Of a stretch of 64,000 nucleotides of DNA, positions 19,150 through 30,044 are shown one piece after another (the stretch's first letter is position 1; each line of letters begins with the position of its first letter). Under the pieces are notes generated by a model, which had not been told where the DNA came from, did no database searches, and worked only from the letters and a program-made list of their open reading frames with translations. The position numbers and the translations under genes were made by a program. The stretch is from Larix kaempferi (Eukaryota; Streptophyta; Pinopsida; Pinales; Pinaceae): contig BSBM01000486.1 in NCBI GenBank assembly GCA_027924585.1, positions 48,810,001 to 48,874,000 of the forward strand, in the 5' to 3' direction.

Positions 19150-20350
19150 GTGTGACATGTAGAGTCAAACAATGAGGAAGCTTGATAAGATTATTACCAA
19201 ACTAAGTCCAGAAGAACATCAAACATTGATGGAAAAGTTGTAGAGGGATGAATCAAGTGAATAAAAAATAAGTCATTATGAATTATTTCTTCAAATTTGA
19301 GTAATAATGTACTTAATAATATTCACTAATATATTTGAAATAATGTAATTCACATATGTTGAATGCTATGCAGGTACTGACAGCAACAAAAATCAATGTC
19401 ATCATAAGATTTTTTTTTTATGGAAGATGCAAATGATGATCAATTGGTCCTTAGCTCATCCGAAGTGGTATTGGAAGTTAATAGAAGGGGAAAATAATTT
19501 TATAATACTATGAGGGATATAGTGGAAAGAACGTACAAACGTACTTTTCACTTACAATACAAAAACCAATCAAATTATTCGAAGAATCGGATCATAAGTA
19601 AACTACAAGAGGCGTTCCTAGAGAAATGGTCAATGAGACCTGCTAAACTTGCAATATCAAAAACATACAACAACAAAAAAAAAATCATTCAAAAAGCAAT
19701 ATTCCTAAACATGTTTATGTAGAATATGTATCTATAACTACTACAAACGGCATTCATTCAATAATTTTAATTCTACTATATTTATTTTTCATATCAACAG
19801 AAAAATTGTTTAATGTCATTTTACATTTTCAGGATGATTATAAAAATCCCCAAGGATGAACAAGGTGATATCCGAAATGTGCCAGTAGGGATGTCCAAAA
19901 ACATGTACAAGGAGATGATCAAGGAAATGGAAATAATTGCATCGCAGGAGGAGCCATATCAACAACGTGCTTCAAATGTATGAAATCATTGATTTTTAGG
20001 ATTATGTTATACATCTCATTAATTAATTCAACATTCAATATTAATTTTCAATTTTTTTGTTGTAGAAAAGAAAACAAAAGGGAACTCGGTCAACACACAA
20101 GACAGGACAACAAGGAAAAAAGGGGTTGATAGCAAATTTTGTGAGTATTTGTTATTTCCTTATAAGAAATTAATATTTTTTAGTGGTTGTGATATATATA
20201 TATATATATATATTTCACTGGTAATCCTTAAATGTCTTGAAACAAGTGTTAACATACAAAGAGGATCCATCAGAAGAATTGGTTGACATTAGGTTAAGCA
20301 AGGCTTGTGAGTATATGTTGGCGTATCAAAAATTAATTATGGATTTTGTA
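19150..20350 (+). pseudogene. Uncharacterised, apparently multi-exon coding remnant (plus strand)
   Basis: Protein-like pieces appear in order on the plus strand, separated by AT-rich spacers with plausible splice signals: MRKLDKIITKLSPEEHQTL at 19171; MRDIVERTYKRTFHLQYKNQ with following residues at 19510-19722; IPKDEQGDIRNVPVGMSKNM near 19850-19980, ending EEPYQQRASN; a Lys-rich piece near 20066-20140; and LTYKEDPSEELVDIRLSKAC near 20255-20345. The composition is polar and basic, and at least one internal TAG is present. The arrangement recalls accessory ORFs of plant CACTA-type transposons, and GTGC motif clusters lie 0.3-1.4 kb upstream. I cannot prove the family. Confidence 0.35.
20192..20213. 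repeat. AT microsatellite
   Basis: A pure AT dinucleotide tract of about 22 bases, lying in what looks like an intron of the neighbouring coding remnant. Confidence 0.9.
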
Positions 20351-20384
20351 AGTATCTATATTGTTTTACTTCTCTCATTTTATA

Positions 20385-21915
20385 TTTTTTTTGTAAGTAA
20401 GATATTATATTATCAATTCAAAAAGAGTTGCATCGCATTCAATATCATAATGTCTTGCAGTGAACAGACAGCATGGCAGCCTGATTTTCATTCCCAAAAA
20501 CCTCTATACTTCCCATCACCCTAAACCATACAAAAGACTGCAAATTAAGACCCATCTACACACCCCATTACATAGCCGATTTTGGCCATAAGACTTCCCC
20601 AAACCACCAGATAAACTACAGATTACTACTAGTAGATAGACAGAAAGATAGACAAAAATAGAAGTACATAACCGAGCCATTTAGACAGAAAACATTGTCC
20701 CAGTGGCGCTTAGTATCACCCCTTTGATGTCCCCTCCCCAGAGTGTGGGAAAGAACTACACAGACGCTCTGAGTGGGGGTATTAACCCCCGTCTCCGATC
20801 CCCACAGCAGTGTTTCCATTATCGCTCTACTTCATCCCAGAGTGATCCCTCCTGGAGTAGTCGATCCTGAACCTAAAACCACAGCATGAGGAGGATAAAA
20901 TTAGATACCCATTTTTTTGGCCATTAATTCAATCTTCATGTGCATTAACCGAAAGTCCCGGTTATGATCCTTCCAAGCATGTGCGGGTTCTGCATCCCCA
21001 GAAGCCTTGTTCTCTTGCTCCATAAGGATGTGGGATAGGATTCCTTTCATCACCCAATAGGTCGCAAGAATTCGATCATAGGAATCCATACGGTTGGTAG
21101 TCGTACCAGGATCCCGAACCCATTCCACACATCCTCCTTGATATCCTCCATCTTCAGCTCATTCACTTGTTTCCACAATCCTTTTCAATTTTCTCAATTT
21201 ATCCTCGTATGGCCGGAGAGATTCTATCACGGAAGAAACGAGCCACTTGGAATTCCTTCTTCTACTCTCGGGTCACCCTCACAATATTTCCCTTTCTCAT
21301 CTTCTTCATGACTTCCTTTGATTTGCTCCCCCTTGGAGACATAATTGTCAACCAAGGGGAATACCTATCCTCCTCACACTCAAATGTCTAGCAAGACTGC
21401 ACACAAGCTTCGAGAAGGTAATAAAGATGAGAAACTTGTAGGCGATCTCAGGCTTTCCCTCCATCTTTATATCCATTCCGACCTTCCATTTCATAACTAA
21501 GCCCATCATTGATATTCCCACCTCATCAATACACAGAACAATCCTGGCATAACTTACATCCTCTCGCATCACTTCAGTGAACACAATCCTCTGGTCAAGG
21601 ACGTTGCAATAACCCTCCCTCATTATTACCAGCTCGAGGATTTAATTGTTCACTCCTTCGAGAATTAACACGATTAATACTTTCATCATCTACAGGACGT
21701 GGACAGTTATTACTCCAGGTGGAAATAGTACCTACCTTGTGGGTCCTAACCTACTCATCATGCATGCGGCTCATGTCATGGCCTTCCTCCCTTGAAGTCT
21801 AAGTATCCTAACAAGCCAGTTGGGCACATTGGTGGACCCAATCTTGAGATTCGAACACAGCCATATGTCCCTCTCTACTTCCCCATCTCTAGACTTCCCC
21901 CACATTGGCTATGTG
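20385..21915 (-). pseudogene. LINE-3 region after RNase H with coding-like pieces
   Basis: Beyond the RNase H domain the minus strand still holds protein-like pieces: 21623-21348 (91 codons, with MREDVSYARIVLCIDEVGIS), 21128-20901 (75 codons, with LMEQENKASGDAEPAHAWKD) and 20819-20616. The text between the first two, including QVARFFRDRISPAIRG, is also protein-like in other frames. No domain is recognised. As in LINE-2, sequence of this kind is unexpected downstream of RNase H, but I see no similarity between the two. The last 200 bases are AT-rich 3' untranslated sequence. Confidence 0.45.
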
Positions 21916-22305
21916 TTAGGAAACCTTATTTCCATCTCGCTTGACATGGACAAAGGTCCATGCATGGAGTTCTCTTAACCATGCACTCAGTTTTTCCACC
22001 CTGTAGACGAGCCTCCATATTTCTGCCACCTTGGAGACTCCTTTCCCATGCTGGATATTTTTCACCATTTGGATGATGACCTTGGAGTCCCCTTCAACAA
22101 TGATTCGCTCCCAACCTTTACGGGAAACCAAATTAAGACCATAGAGAAAACCCTCCATATCTACTACATTGTTCATGTCATTTCCTATGTACCCATGGTA
22201 GATCTGCAGGATGTGACCATCCTGATTCCTTACCACCCCCCGAAACCAACAAATCTTGGGTTTCATTTCGAGGCACCATCAAAATTTACCTTGAAGGAGC
22301 CCGTC
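21916..22305 (-). pseudogene. LINE-3 RNase H domain
   Basis: The domain opens with KVNFDGAS near 22300, which keeps the first catalytic Asp. A stop and a frame change then lead into the long frame RNQDGHILQIYHGYIGNDMN. The segment NVVDMEGFLYGLNLVSRKGW supplies the helix with the expected Glu, IIVEGDSKVIIQMVKN the next Asp, and WTFVHVKRDGNKVS the C-terminal helix. It ends where the usual Ala-Asp after NKV is replaced by a Ser codon. Only one or two lesions lie inside the domain. Confidence 0.85.
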
Positions 22306-23854
22306 GGTAGAGGGGACCAGAAATTCGGGTTATCCTGAGCTACCCTCTTCATTTTCCTTCCGATCCATCCTTGGTATTCTTTATTTAATACCCACTTTGC
22401 AATAATTCTTCATTCCATATCCCCCATTTCCCAGTCCTTATCATCCCACTGAGTTATCTTAATTGGTTCTTGGATGTGGGTTTCAATTCTACTCCAAACT
22501 TCCTGGAATTTGGAGCACGTGTCCTAAAAAATCATGTGGTTTCGTTCTTTCCAGAATTCCCACGTTAGGAAACCTCGGAACATGAACCATATGCATGCGA
22601 AATGGGGTTTTGGAAAGCTTTGAAGTCCCAATCTCTAATAGTTTTATATGCATGCACATGCATGCGATTGGAGCATCGGAAGGTTTCATCTCCCCTATCC
22701 CAAAGGGCCGAGGAAAACAGGTAGGAGTCTAGGAGATGGTCCATGGTTTCCTCCTCACATATTCACATGGGGCATTACGAGGGGCCAATGATGCCTCGTT
22801 TTTTGAGATTTTCCCCAGTTAAAATTCATCGATATACATCCATCCATAGGAAAGTGGCCACTTTTGGCCGGGGATTTGATTTCCAAACCTTTTTCCAGAT
22901 TTCATCTGCTGGTGTCTCCCCTTGATTCGTCCAGAGATCATAGGCCTCCTTAGTGTTGAAGATGCCTTTGGTCAAGTAACCCAATATCAGCTTATCCAAA
23001 CCCCTTTGGACTCTTATGCATCTATCTTGGAGGGAATTCTGAATCCTGGGAACCTCTTCAGCAAGGAATCTCTGGTTCCACCATTCTGGTGGAATCCATT
23101 CATGATAATCACCCTCCTCCAGTTATGTCTTCCAGAATTGATTGAACTTGGTGAGCCCCAACTCTGCACATCTATCTTGGAACGTACGGGAATTAATCAG
23201 AGTAGAAATTTTGGGCATATGTTGCCAAGAATTCTCCCAAAAGTTTGTTTCCTCCCCATATCTAATTTCCCAGAAACTATGATCTTGTATGATGCTTTTG
23301 CTGCGAAGGGTCGTCTGCCAGACATGTGACCCTTTTTTCTCTTCATTAAACCTAATGAGGTCCTCTTTTGGTTGGTCCTGGGCATATTTTATGTGCTACA
23401 GTTTTGACCATGGTTCCACATTATGAGTAACCTAGTTCCACCATATTTTATCCCCCAACACTTCACTTCTCTTTTCCAGGTCTCTGAGGCCTAGGCCCCT
23501 TTGGGATTTTGGTTTGCATATCTTTTCCCAACTGACCAAATCCCATCTATGTTTCTATGATTTGTCACCCCATAAGAATTGGCGTTGAATGCTTCTCATT
23601 TCCTTGATGACTGCTTTAAGTGATGCCATTGCTGAGAATAAATAGATAGGCATCGCCTAAAGAACATATTTGATGAGGGTCAATCTCCTGGCCAGGTTGA
23701 GGGGTCGAAATGCCCATATTTTCAACTTCCTCTTCATGTGGTCCAATAGATCAAACCATGAAATTTTATTGATAACTCCTTCTTCCAGAGGAGCGCCTAG
23801 GTATTTGGATGCCACATGGTGCTCACCCCACACTTGTTGTTCCAGGTGAACCAT
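22306..23854 (-). pseudogene. LINE-3 RT C-terminal part and zf-RVT
   Basis: The frame at 23854-23657 contains SKYLGAPLEEGVINKISWFD and LNLARRLTLIKYVL, the start of the RT thumb region. It continues in pieces through MRSIQRQFLWGDKS and RGLGLRDLEKRSE. The zf-RVT region lies near 22900-22680, recognised by IWKKVWKSNPRPKVATFLW and then a His-Leu-rich segment whose Cys ligands are mostly lost. The RT palm, with its catalytic Asp residues, is absent, so this protein could never have been active after the deletion. Confidence 0.8.
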
Positions 23855-24399
23855 CCATTCCCGATTTCCGTCTCCACCAACCAGTTTTCTTCTATAAATT
23901 ATTTAAAAGATTCATTGGTTTCTCCTGAGATTCGTTCACCCCCCTTTTTCTCTCCCAAGGAGGTAATCAAATTGAAGTCTCCTTCGATAATCCATTGCTT
24001 GTCCCCTATCCACCTTGCTTCCCAAGACATAGTTTCCAAGAAGGTTGCATTTTGAGTAAAAATACTTGGACCATAAACATTCATAAGCACTCCTCTCACC
24101 GAGGAATTATAGATCTGGAATTCGGTTGATAGAGAGAATCTCGTGGCCCAAAATTTTGTTAAGTTGAATTCTTCCGGGCACCATAGAATTACAAAACCTC
24201 CTGTCATTCCCTGAACATCATTTTCCATTGTTTCACTACCTCTCCATACTTTTCTACCTATTTCCTTCATAACCTCCACTCCACATTTTGTTTCTTGCAT
24301 AAAAACTATCATTGGCTTCTCCATTCTTAACTTGTTTCGTAACGTATTAATTTTGCATGGGTGACTCACCCCGCGAATGTTCCATGTTATAACCTTCAT
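23840..24399 (-). pseudogene. LINE-3 endonuclease domain
   Basis: ATG 24399 begins MKVITWNIRGVSHPCKINTL, the typical LINE endonuclease start, followed by FMQETKCG (metal-site Glu present), LMNVYGPS and IIEGDFNLIT. The frame is open for 166 codons. It continues after one stop as NGWFTWNNKCG, then ends abruptly against the RT thumb near 23840. The SDH motif is missing because of the deletion. Of the LINE endonuclease pieces here it has the longest intact reading frame. Confidence 0.87.
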
Positions 24400-24429
24400 T
24401 GGGAAACTTGATTGACTCCAGAAAAGGTC

Positions 24430-24968
24430 ACCTTGATGGTAGGGTAATGACCTGATTCCACCAATCTGGTTCCCACCTCTATGACTCTATGTCTATTCGT
24501 CTTCCTTGCTCTCTTTTCTCCTTCTTCCGAGTGCTTCCTTTTGTTGCCTTTTTGAGGTTCCGTTGCTACTCCCAGCCATGGGGTATCTTTTGTATTCAGA
24601 ATGGCCGCTTGCAGTAGCTTGATCTCTTTTCATGGGACACAACCCTTCCCTTTATTATTGCATTCCTTTTCAATCTCGTCCAGATCTAGTTCTCCTAGAT
24701 CCATATCCTATGCCTCCTCTTGTTGATCATATTCCATTTCATCAATTTGTTCTTCCTATAATTCTAGGGGGTCTAGATGCTCTTTTGGTGGCATTTCCCC
24801 TTCTTGTGTAGTTTCCTTCCGACCACCACATCATAGATCTTCCAGGTTTTCTCCTACAGTATTCAGGGTTTCAAATCTATTTGCAGTGATAGTCTTTTTT
24901 CCCATAGTTTTCCTATTCTGCAGTTGATTATTAGGTTTCCTCCCATACCTCCTTTTATTGTTTACCTG
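24430..24968 (-). pseudogene. LINE-3 ORF1 C-terminal tail
   Basis: Minus-strand text before the endonuclease is Lys-, Glu- and Gln-rich (NKRRYGRKPNNQLQNRKTMG, then EEQIDEMEYDQQEEA), interrupted by three or four stops. This composition matches the low-complexity tail that follows the zinc knuckle in plant LINE ORF1 proteins. The DUF4283 core and the knuckle are not present, so the element is truncated at its 5' end. Confidence 0.65.
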
Positions 24969-24970
24969 AG

Positions 24971-27900
24971 TAAAACCCTGTAACATCCCGATAATTTAGT
25001 AAAAATTAAAAAAAAAATTAATTCAGCAATAAATATTAATAATTGTAAATGCAGAAATACTAAATGCTCATAAAGTCAACAATAATTGACAATGTCATAA
25101 ATGCAGCAAACAATTAACCATTGAGACTTTCAACTAAAGATAATTTAATGACAATGACATGGTGTACTTTAATTAATTCTTCTTGTGTTAACAGTACTTC
25201 GTGTTATCTTAAGATCGAGCTTTCTTAACAAGGCACTGATAGTTGTTTCTTTATGACAATGAAAGGGGTCCTACAAGGTGCCTGAGGCTTACTTAGCTTA
25301 TTATGCTAAAGCATACGTACTTGTCCTTCTTGCGCAGATTCACCGGTAAGGTTAACACAACAATTTCCAGAATGGTAATGGTAAATATGTTTTCAGTTAG
25401 TTGTCAAGTTTGACAAAAGTTTTAAGTTCTCCCAAGGTTCAGGTGTGCATCTGAGCCCAAATATCTGTTTCAGAAGTTGTGATGAAAACATCCTAGTATT
25501 TGAACTCAGCGATGCACATGACAGAAGGACAACATGCATGTATCTTGGTAAGTTTATGTTGCAATTTAAATTTCAACATGGTGACGATAATATTCCGTCT
25601 TTTTATAAGTATACTATTTCATCAAGTGTTGATTGTACTATCTGGGCTCCGGTGGGACTTTAGACTAATGGTACGGGTGGAGTAATAAGACGTAGTGGAA
25701 TGAAGGCTATTATAATTACAATTGTAAATTGTGTTTTTTTTTTTTAAATATGCGACGAACATACTATAGAAATTATGTACAATGTATTCTATAGTATAGT
25801 GATGATTTTATCATTGAATGGTAACAAGACTATATAATATTACCCTTTGGCGATTATTAATTTTGTGATGATATGAGCCATGCTAGTCAAAAAACTGAAA
25901 CGTTGCAATTGCTATGGTTCCCAACTATGTAATTCATGATGTATCATACGAATATATATTTATGTGGCAAGTTGTAACCCTACCTATCTAACGTCGACTC
26001 TACACAGCGATAGTTAGAATTATACATTTAGTTTAACAATATAATGGAATGATCTTTAACGTCGTGAACCATGGCATGGCAGGTGTTACGGTGTTAATAA
26101 ATGTGAGTGTGAAGGGTTCAGGCACGTCATCGATTCTGGTACTGATATTGTAGTCTTCTCACGGTTACAATTAGTAATCGTATAAGTGTAAGCTACCCTG
26201 TCCATGATCACGTGGAAGAGTTGATGAAATTGTAATATGAATCCAAGCTGTAACTAGCATCGGACTTCTAGGCTGTTGATTTAGCATTGAAGTGGAGGCA
26301 ATAATTAATGGGGAATTAAATGCGGTGGTGCCCTCCTTCCAACGTGGATGATGGACAAAGCCCGTCGTTGATCTCAATGAATCTTAGCCATTGGATGAAC
26401 CCTAGCTCGTCGATGCCAAAATGATGTTGGGGTGACCCTTGGGCTTCATTTCACCTGTTTGTTTCACAGCAAGAGGCCGACCGGCCATTACAGTGTAGGT
26501 TTTGGTGTTCTTATCCCGCCCCAGGCTCGAACTTGAGACCTATGGGATTATGGGCCTGCAAAAAAAAGGGATGTGGTAATCAAATCGGGGTATCTCGTCT
26601 CTGTGTAGATATTTTGTTGAGGGAGTACCTATCTAAGGTTTTAGTGGAAGCTTTTTTTTTTGGCAAAAAACTTTAAGACATTCTAGTAATAATACCGCTG
26701 CTTAGCACGGGTTCTATCCCCTTCAAGAATTTGTCATAAGTTTGGTTTTGCACCTTCGGTTAATAGTACGATTCTCCAAGTCTTGAATCAACCGGCACTG
26801 TAACTTCAAACAGTCTTCGTTGTTATTGCAAGTGTGGGGTGTCTTGAGCTAGAAGTTTTTCGTGCCAAGGTAATCGTTTAATAATAATAATAGCACTGAT
26901 GCAATAATGTCTAAGTTTTATATCGGCATTTCCAGCTTGTGATAACCTCTGTCTCATGTAACTTGGTAGGTGCTATCTGGACTTGGAACTTTTCTATGGC
27001 GACGGTTGGAAAGATGCTGCGCTAAACTCTGGGTAAGCCTCGGCGTTGTTTAATACCTCATAGGTACCTTCGGCTAGGTCTCACTAGTGTTAGTAGTGTG
27101 ACAAGGGTTGGAATGGCCGCGTTTCTTTTTATGTAAATGATCAGGACTATTAAGAGGATAAACCCTCGATTTTATTAAGTTTATTAACACCACAATGAAG
27201 TGATGTCAGGATCGTTCTGCGTTTTGTTTTTGTATGAATGATTTCTAAGGGGATAGCCCTATGTGCAAAGGAAAACCTCGAAGGGTCTCCGCTGGAATTA
27301 TTACTTCTTATTTTTTATGACGAAGCTTACTGGGATGAGGTCTTCGCTCACCCTGCAGGTTATTAGCTCATCTTTAATTCAAAGTTTAAATGTGACAGGT
27401 TTCTGAACATGTTTTGAATATTTATCGATGGGGTTTTATGTAATTTATTGGAATCCTCGTTTTTAATTGCATGAATGTGTATAATAGGTAGTTGCATGCT
27501 TGAAAGTATTAATGCCAGTGTGTCGGTCTGATGATGGCCGTAGCCTGTTGCTGTCTTGTGTAGCCTAATGAACTAGGGTTTAGGCTGGAAAATAAAGAAA
27601 ACAATTACTGCCTGTGTAGAAAGATAGAGTAGAAGGAATCCTGGGGTTTTCAAACGAAAGGGTTTCCAGCTTAAAGACTGTAAAACAATTTTAAAAAAAA
27701 CAGTAAAGGAATGGGATCTATTTAATAATATATTGCATGTAACTTTTTGTAAAGAGAAGATCGGCAAAAGTTGTATATTCAAACATGCAATGTTTAGATT
27801 TAGAATTTGAATACAAAATGTTATTGGCTGATTCCAGGGGTTTTAAAATTTAGAAAGAAAAAGTAATGAAAGGTACAGATTTCAAGTATTGCTTACAAAT

Positions 27901-28400
27901 GGGAAAATGGATGAGGGTTTTCATACTTGTTGATGTTATTTTGTACTATTCTTTGAGTTTTTTAGATCTATAAGACAGATCAGAAGTTTTTAACGAAAAT
28001 TTTCTTAGATTATGAGAGGCTTAAAAATCATGAGAATTCTAAATGGAGATGATAGTATTTTTTTCCTGAAAAGATATAAATGAAGGGATATTGTAAATCT
28101 GTACAAAAGTAAGGTGTATTTTTCCTGGAATAAGAAATAAACAATTGTTTTATACCTGTCATGAGATACTATCTTGATTATCTTCCTACACCTTTTCTTA
28201 GAACAGTAGGGCTTTGTTAAAAGAAACATCATAGTTACTTCATTGAATCAGGCTTTCAGCCTACCATTTTATCTACTTAAACTATTTCTCTGCACTAGAG
28301 TACGATGCATGTATTTGCATGGGGAAAAATACAGAGAAAATTGTATTCTATAATTTGAATCCAATCAATCATCAGATCTTAAAACCATCATTAATTTCAG
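24971..28400. other. Long non-coding stretch, possible Gypsy solo-LTR start
   Basis: No coding region is supported over 3.4 kb. At 24972 TGTAACATCCCGATAA resembles the left end of many plant Gypsy LTRs, and near 27330 TACTGGGATGAGGTCTTCGC with CACCCTGCAGG resembles sequence often found in such LTRs. A solo or fragmentary LTR is therefore possible, but I could not find the matching right end. Around 26500-26570, CAAGTTCGAGCC on the minus strand is B-box-like, and a run of eight A lies at about 26560, but no complete SINE can be drawn. Confidence 0.35.
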
Positions 28401-29060
28401 CATGCAAACAGAATGACCAAAAGAATAGGTAGAACCTGAACCAGTAGGTGAGTGGACAAACACCCCAGAAGCCTATTCCTCCCAACCAAATCCTGAAGAT
28501 AGTCTAGATGTCTGCCTTAGGACCCCTGAGCCTGTTCACTGAACCAGCAGGAGGAGGAAACTTAGAAGCTTAGGTCTTCAATCTTTCAGCAGCAAGTAGT
28601 TATCCAGTCTTGCAGACTCAGCAGTCAAGAAGACCTGCACCAGCACCTCTGGCCTTTCCTTCTCAGAATTGATTGGAAGACTTACAATTGCACTCCCCTC
28701 GGCCTCCCCTATTCGAATCTCTCAGTCATCACCTGATGCACATGAGGAAAAATTTTATGCAGAAAAAGTGTAAGATCTCCCTGCTCAATTTGAATTGCCT
28801 TATATAGGCTGCCTAGGTCTTTTTGTAATTAACTGGTCATTAGTGAGCTACCTTCTCACCTACCTCCACCTGGAGGGGGAAATGCCACAAATTTAGGGGG
28901 AGTTGTCCCATACCAACAGCTAATGGTAGAGTGTAAATGCTGCCATTTGTCCCAAGCCTTCCAGTAGCTTCCATTCCTCCTAGTGGGCCAATGAACATTC
29001 TTGTAACAGCTTTCTTGAGTGTTTGTCTCCCTTTTTATTTATCAAATAATAATAATGATT
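28401..29060. other. Non-coding; minus-strand TATA-like motif
   Basis: No open frame of note. On the minus strand GCCTATATAAGGC near 28797-28809 is a good plant TATA-box match, and the surrounding composition is LTR-like, but no second copy or primer-binding site was found. A fragment of an LTR retrotransposon promoter is one possible reading. Confidence 0.3.
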
Positions 29061-30040
29061 CATTACATTCCTTTTTGACCCAAATTGGTCATATTTTCAA
29101 AACTTTGTAATTGTAATTTAGCACAAATATTTTGCAAAAAAGGATAATAACATAAAATAATTATTCCCAAAATTTGGGTAGGTGACAAACCCTCCTCCTC
29201 ACCGCCATTCTCTGGGGCCTCTTGGGAAGTGGGCAAAGTGGGAAGGAGTTGGTGGAAATCTCTACTAATATGTTTGTACTCATGGCATTGCCTACATCGA
29301 AAAAGGAGATGTTCATACAATAGGTTGAACCCAATCCTCATCCTCCCAAGTTAGATTAATGGCCTCAGGTAGCTCTCGAGCCAAATCCATATAAATACAG
29401 ATCCGGGAAAAGGAGGTGTATCTTTGTTGTTTGGTCTGCTTTGAAACCTTCACAAATTTACCCAGGGTGTTGCCGATGTCCTGCAAAATTTTAGGTTTTC
29501 AGTACTCGCATGGTAATGAATATAGGCAGATCCAGAATGGGGATATGCTCATATCCTCCTTGTCTGGATTGAAATGTTCTTTCCATGGATGCAGGTACAA
29601 CCCTGCTGAAAGAATAAATAGGGTCCTCCCTCCAAAATTCGATCTCTATATTCCTAGTTAAAAAATATGATTGTAAAAAAACCCTTCTCACCTAGGTACA
29701 GGTCATAATGGCCCTTAGGGTTACATGTTGACTTGATCCACCTAAGAAGATCCTTTTCCTTAGGCAAAATCCCTATGAATTTTCCGATAAGGGATTTTTC
29801 CTTCCACTCTTCAACTCGTTCCCTCAGTTTATCCGAGCGGATCTGGAGAGACGGGGTTTCGGCAGATATCGATAGGAAACAACCCTTCCTATGCTCTAGT
29901 CCGTGCCATTCCTGGTCACCCCTTTCTTCCCCGGTTCTACTCCTTGGTCATCCCTCCGATTGGTTCTTTTCCAAAATCCTTCCAAACCCATTCGGCCACT
30001 ACAGAATGGAGAGGGAATATACCCCTCCGGGAGAGCCTAT
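29060..30040 (-). pseudogene. LINE-4 fragment: ORF1 (DUF4283 and decayed zinc knuckle)
   Basis: The minus strand holds, in order, EEWKEKSLIGKFIGILPKEK, LRWIKSTCNPKGHYDLYLGE, a stretch with HPWKEHFNPDKEDMSISPFW, LQDIGNTLGKFVKVSKQTKQ, ICIYMDLARELPEAINLTWE and the knuckle CRQCHEYKHISRDF. These are the consecutive blocks of the DUF4283 domain and CCHC knuckle of plant LINE ORF1. In the knuckle the Gly before His is Lys and the last Cys has become Phe, after Asp. Frame changes separate the blocks. No endonuclease or RT follows, so this is a 5' fragment only. Confidence 0.72.
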
Positions 30041-30044
30041 CTGA

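Larger units (their letters stand above)
20385..24968 (-). mobile_element. LINE-3, internally deleted L1-type LINE (minus strand)
   Basis: From right to left: the tail of ORF1, an endonuclease start, a direct jump into the RT thumb, zf-RVT, RNase H, about 1.4 kb of further sequence, and a 3' end whose A tail appears as eight T at 20385-20392. The element is about 4.6 kb, against 7.0 kb for LINE-2. Loss of the whole RT core by internal deletion accounts for part of the difference. The right (5') edge is where LINE coding gives way to TGTAACATCCC near 24971. No target duplication was found. Confidence 0.85.

Noticed and set aside
26500-26600. SINE suggested by a B-box-like motif and an A run
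   Set aside because: The motif and the A run have opposite polarity and no A box or target duplication could be found.
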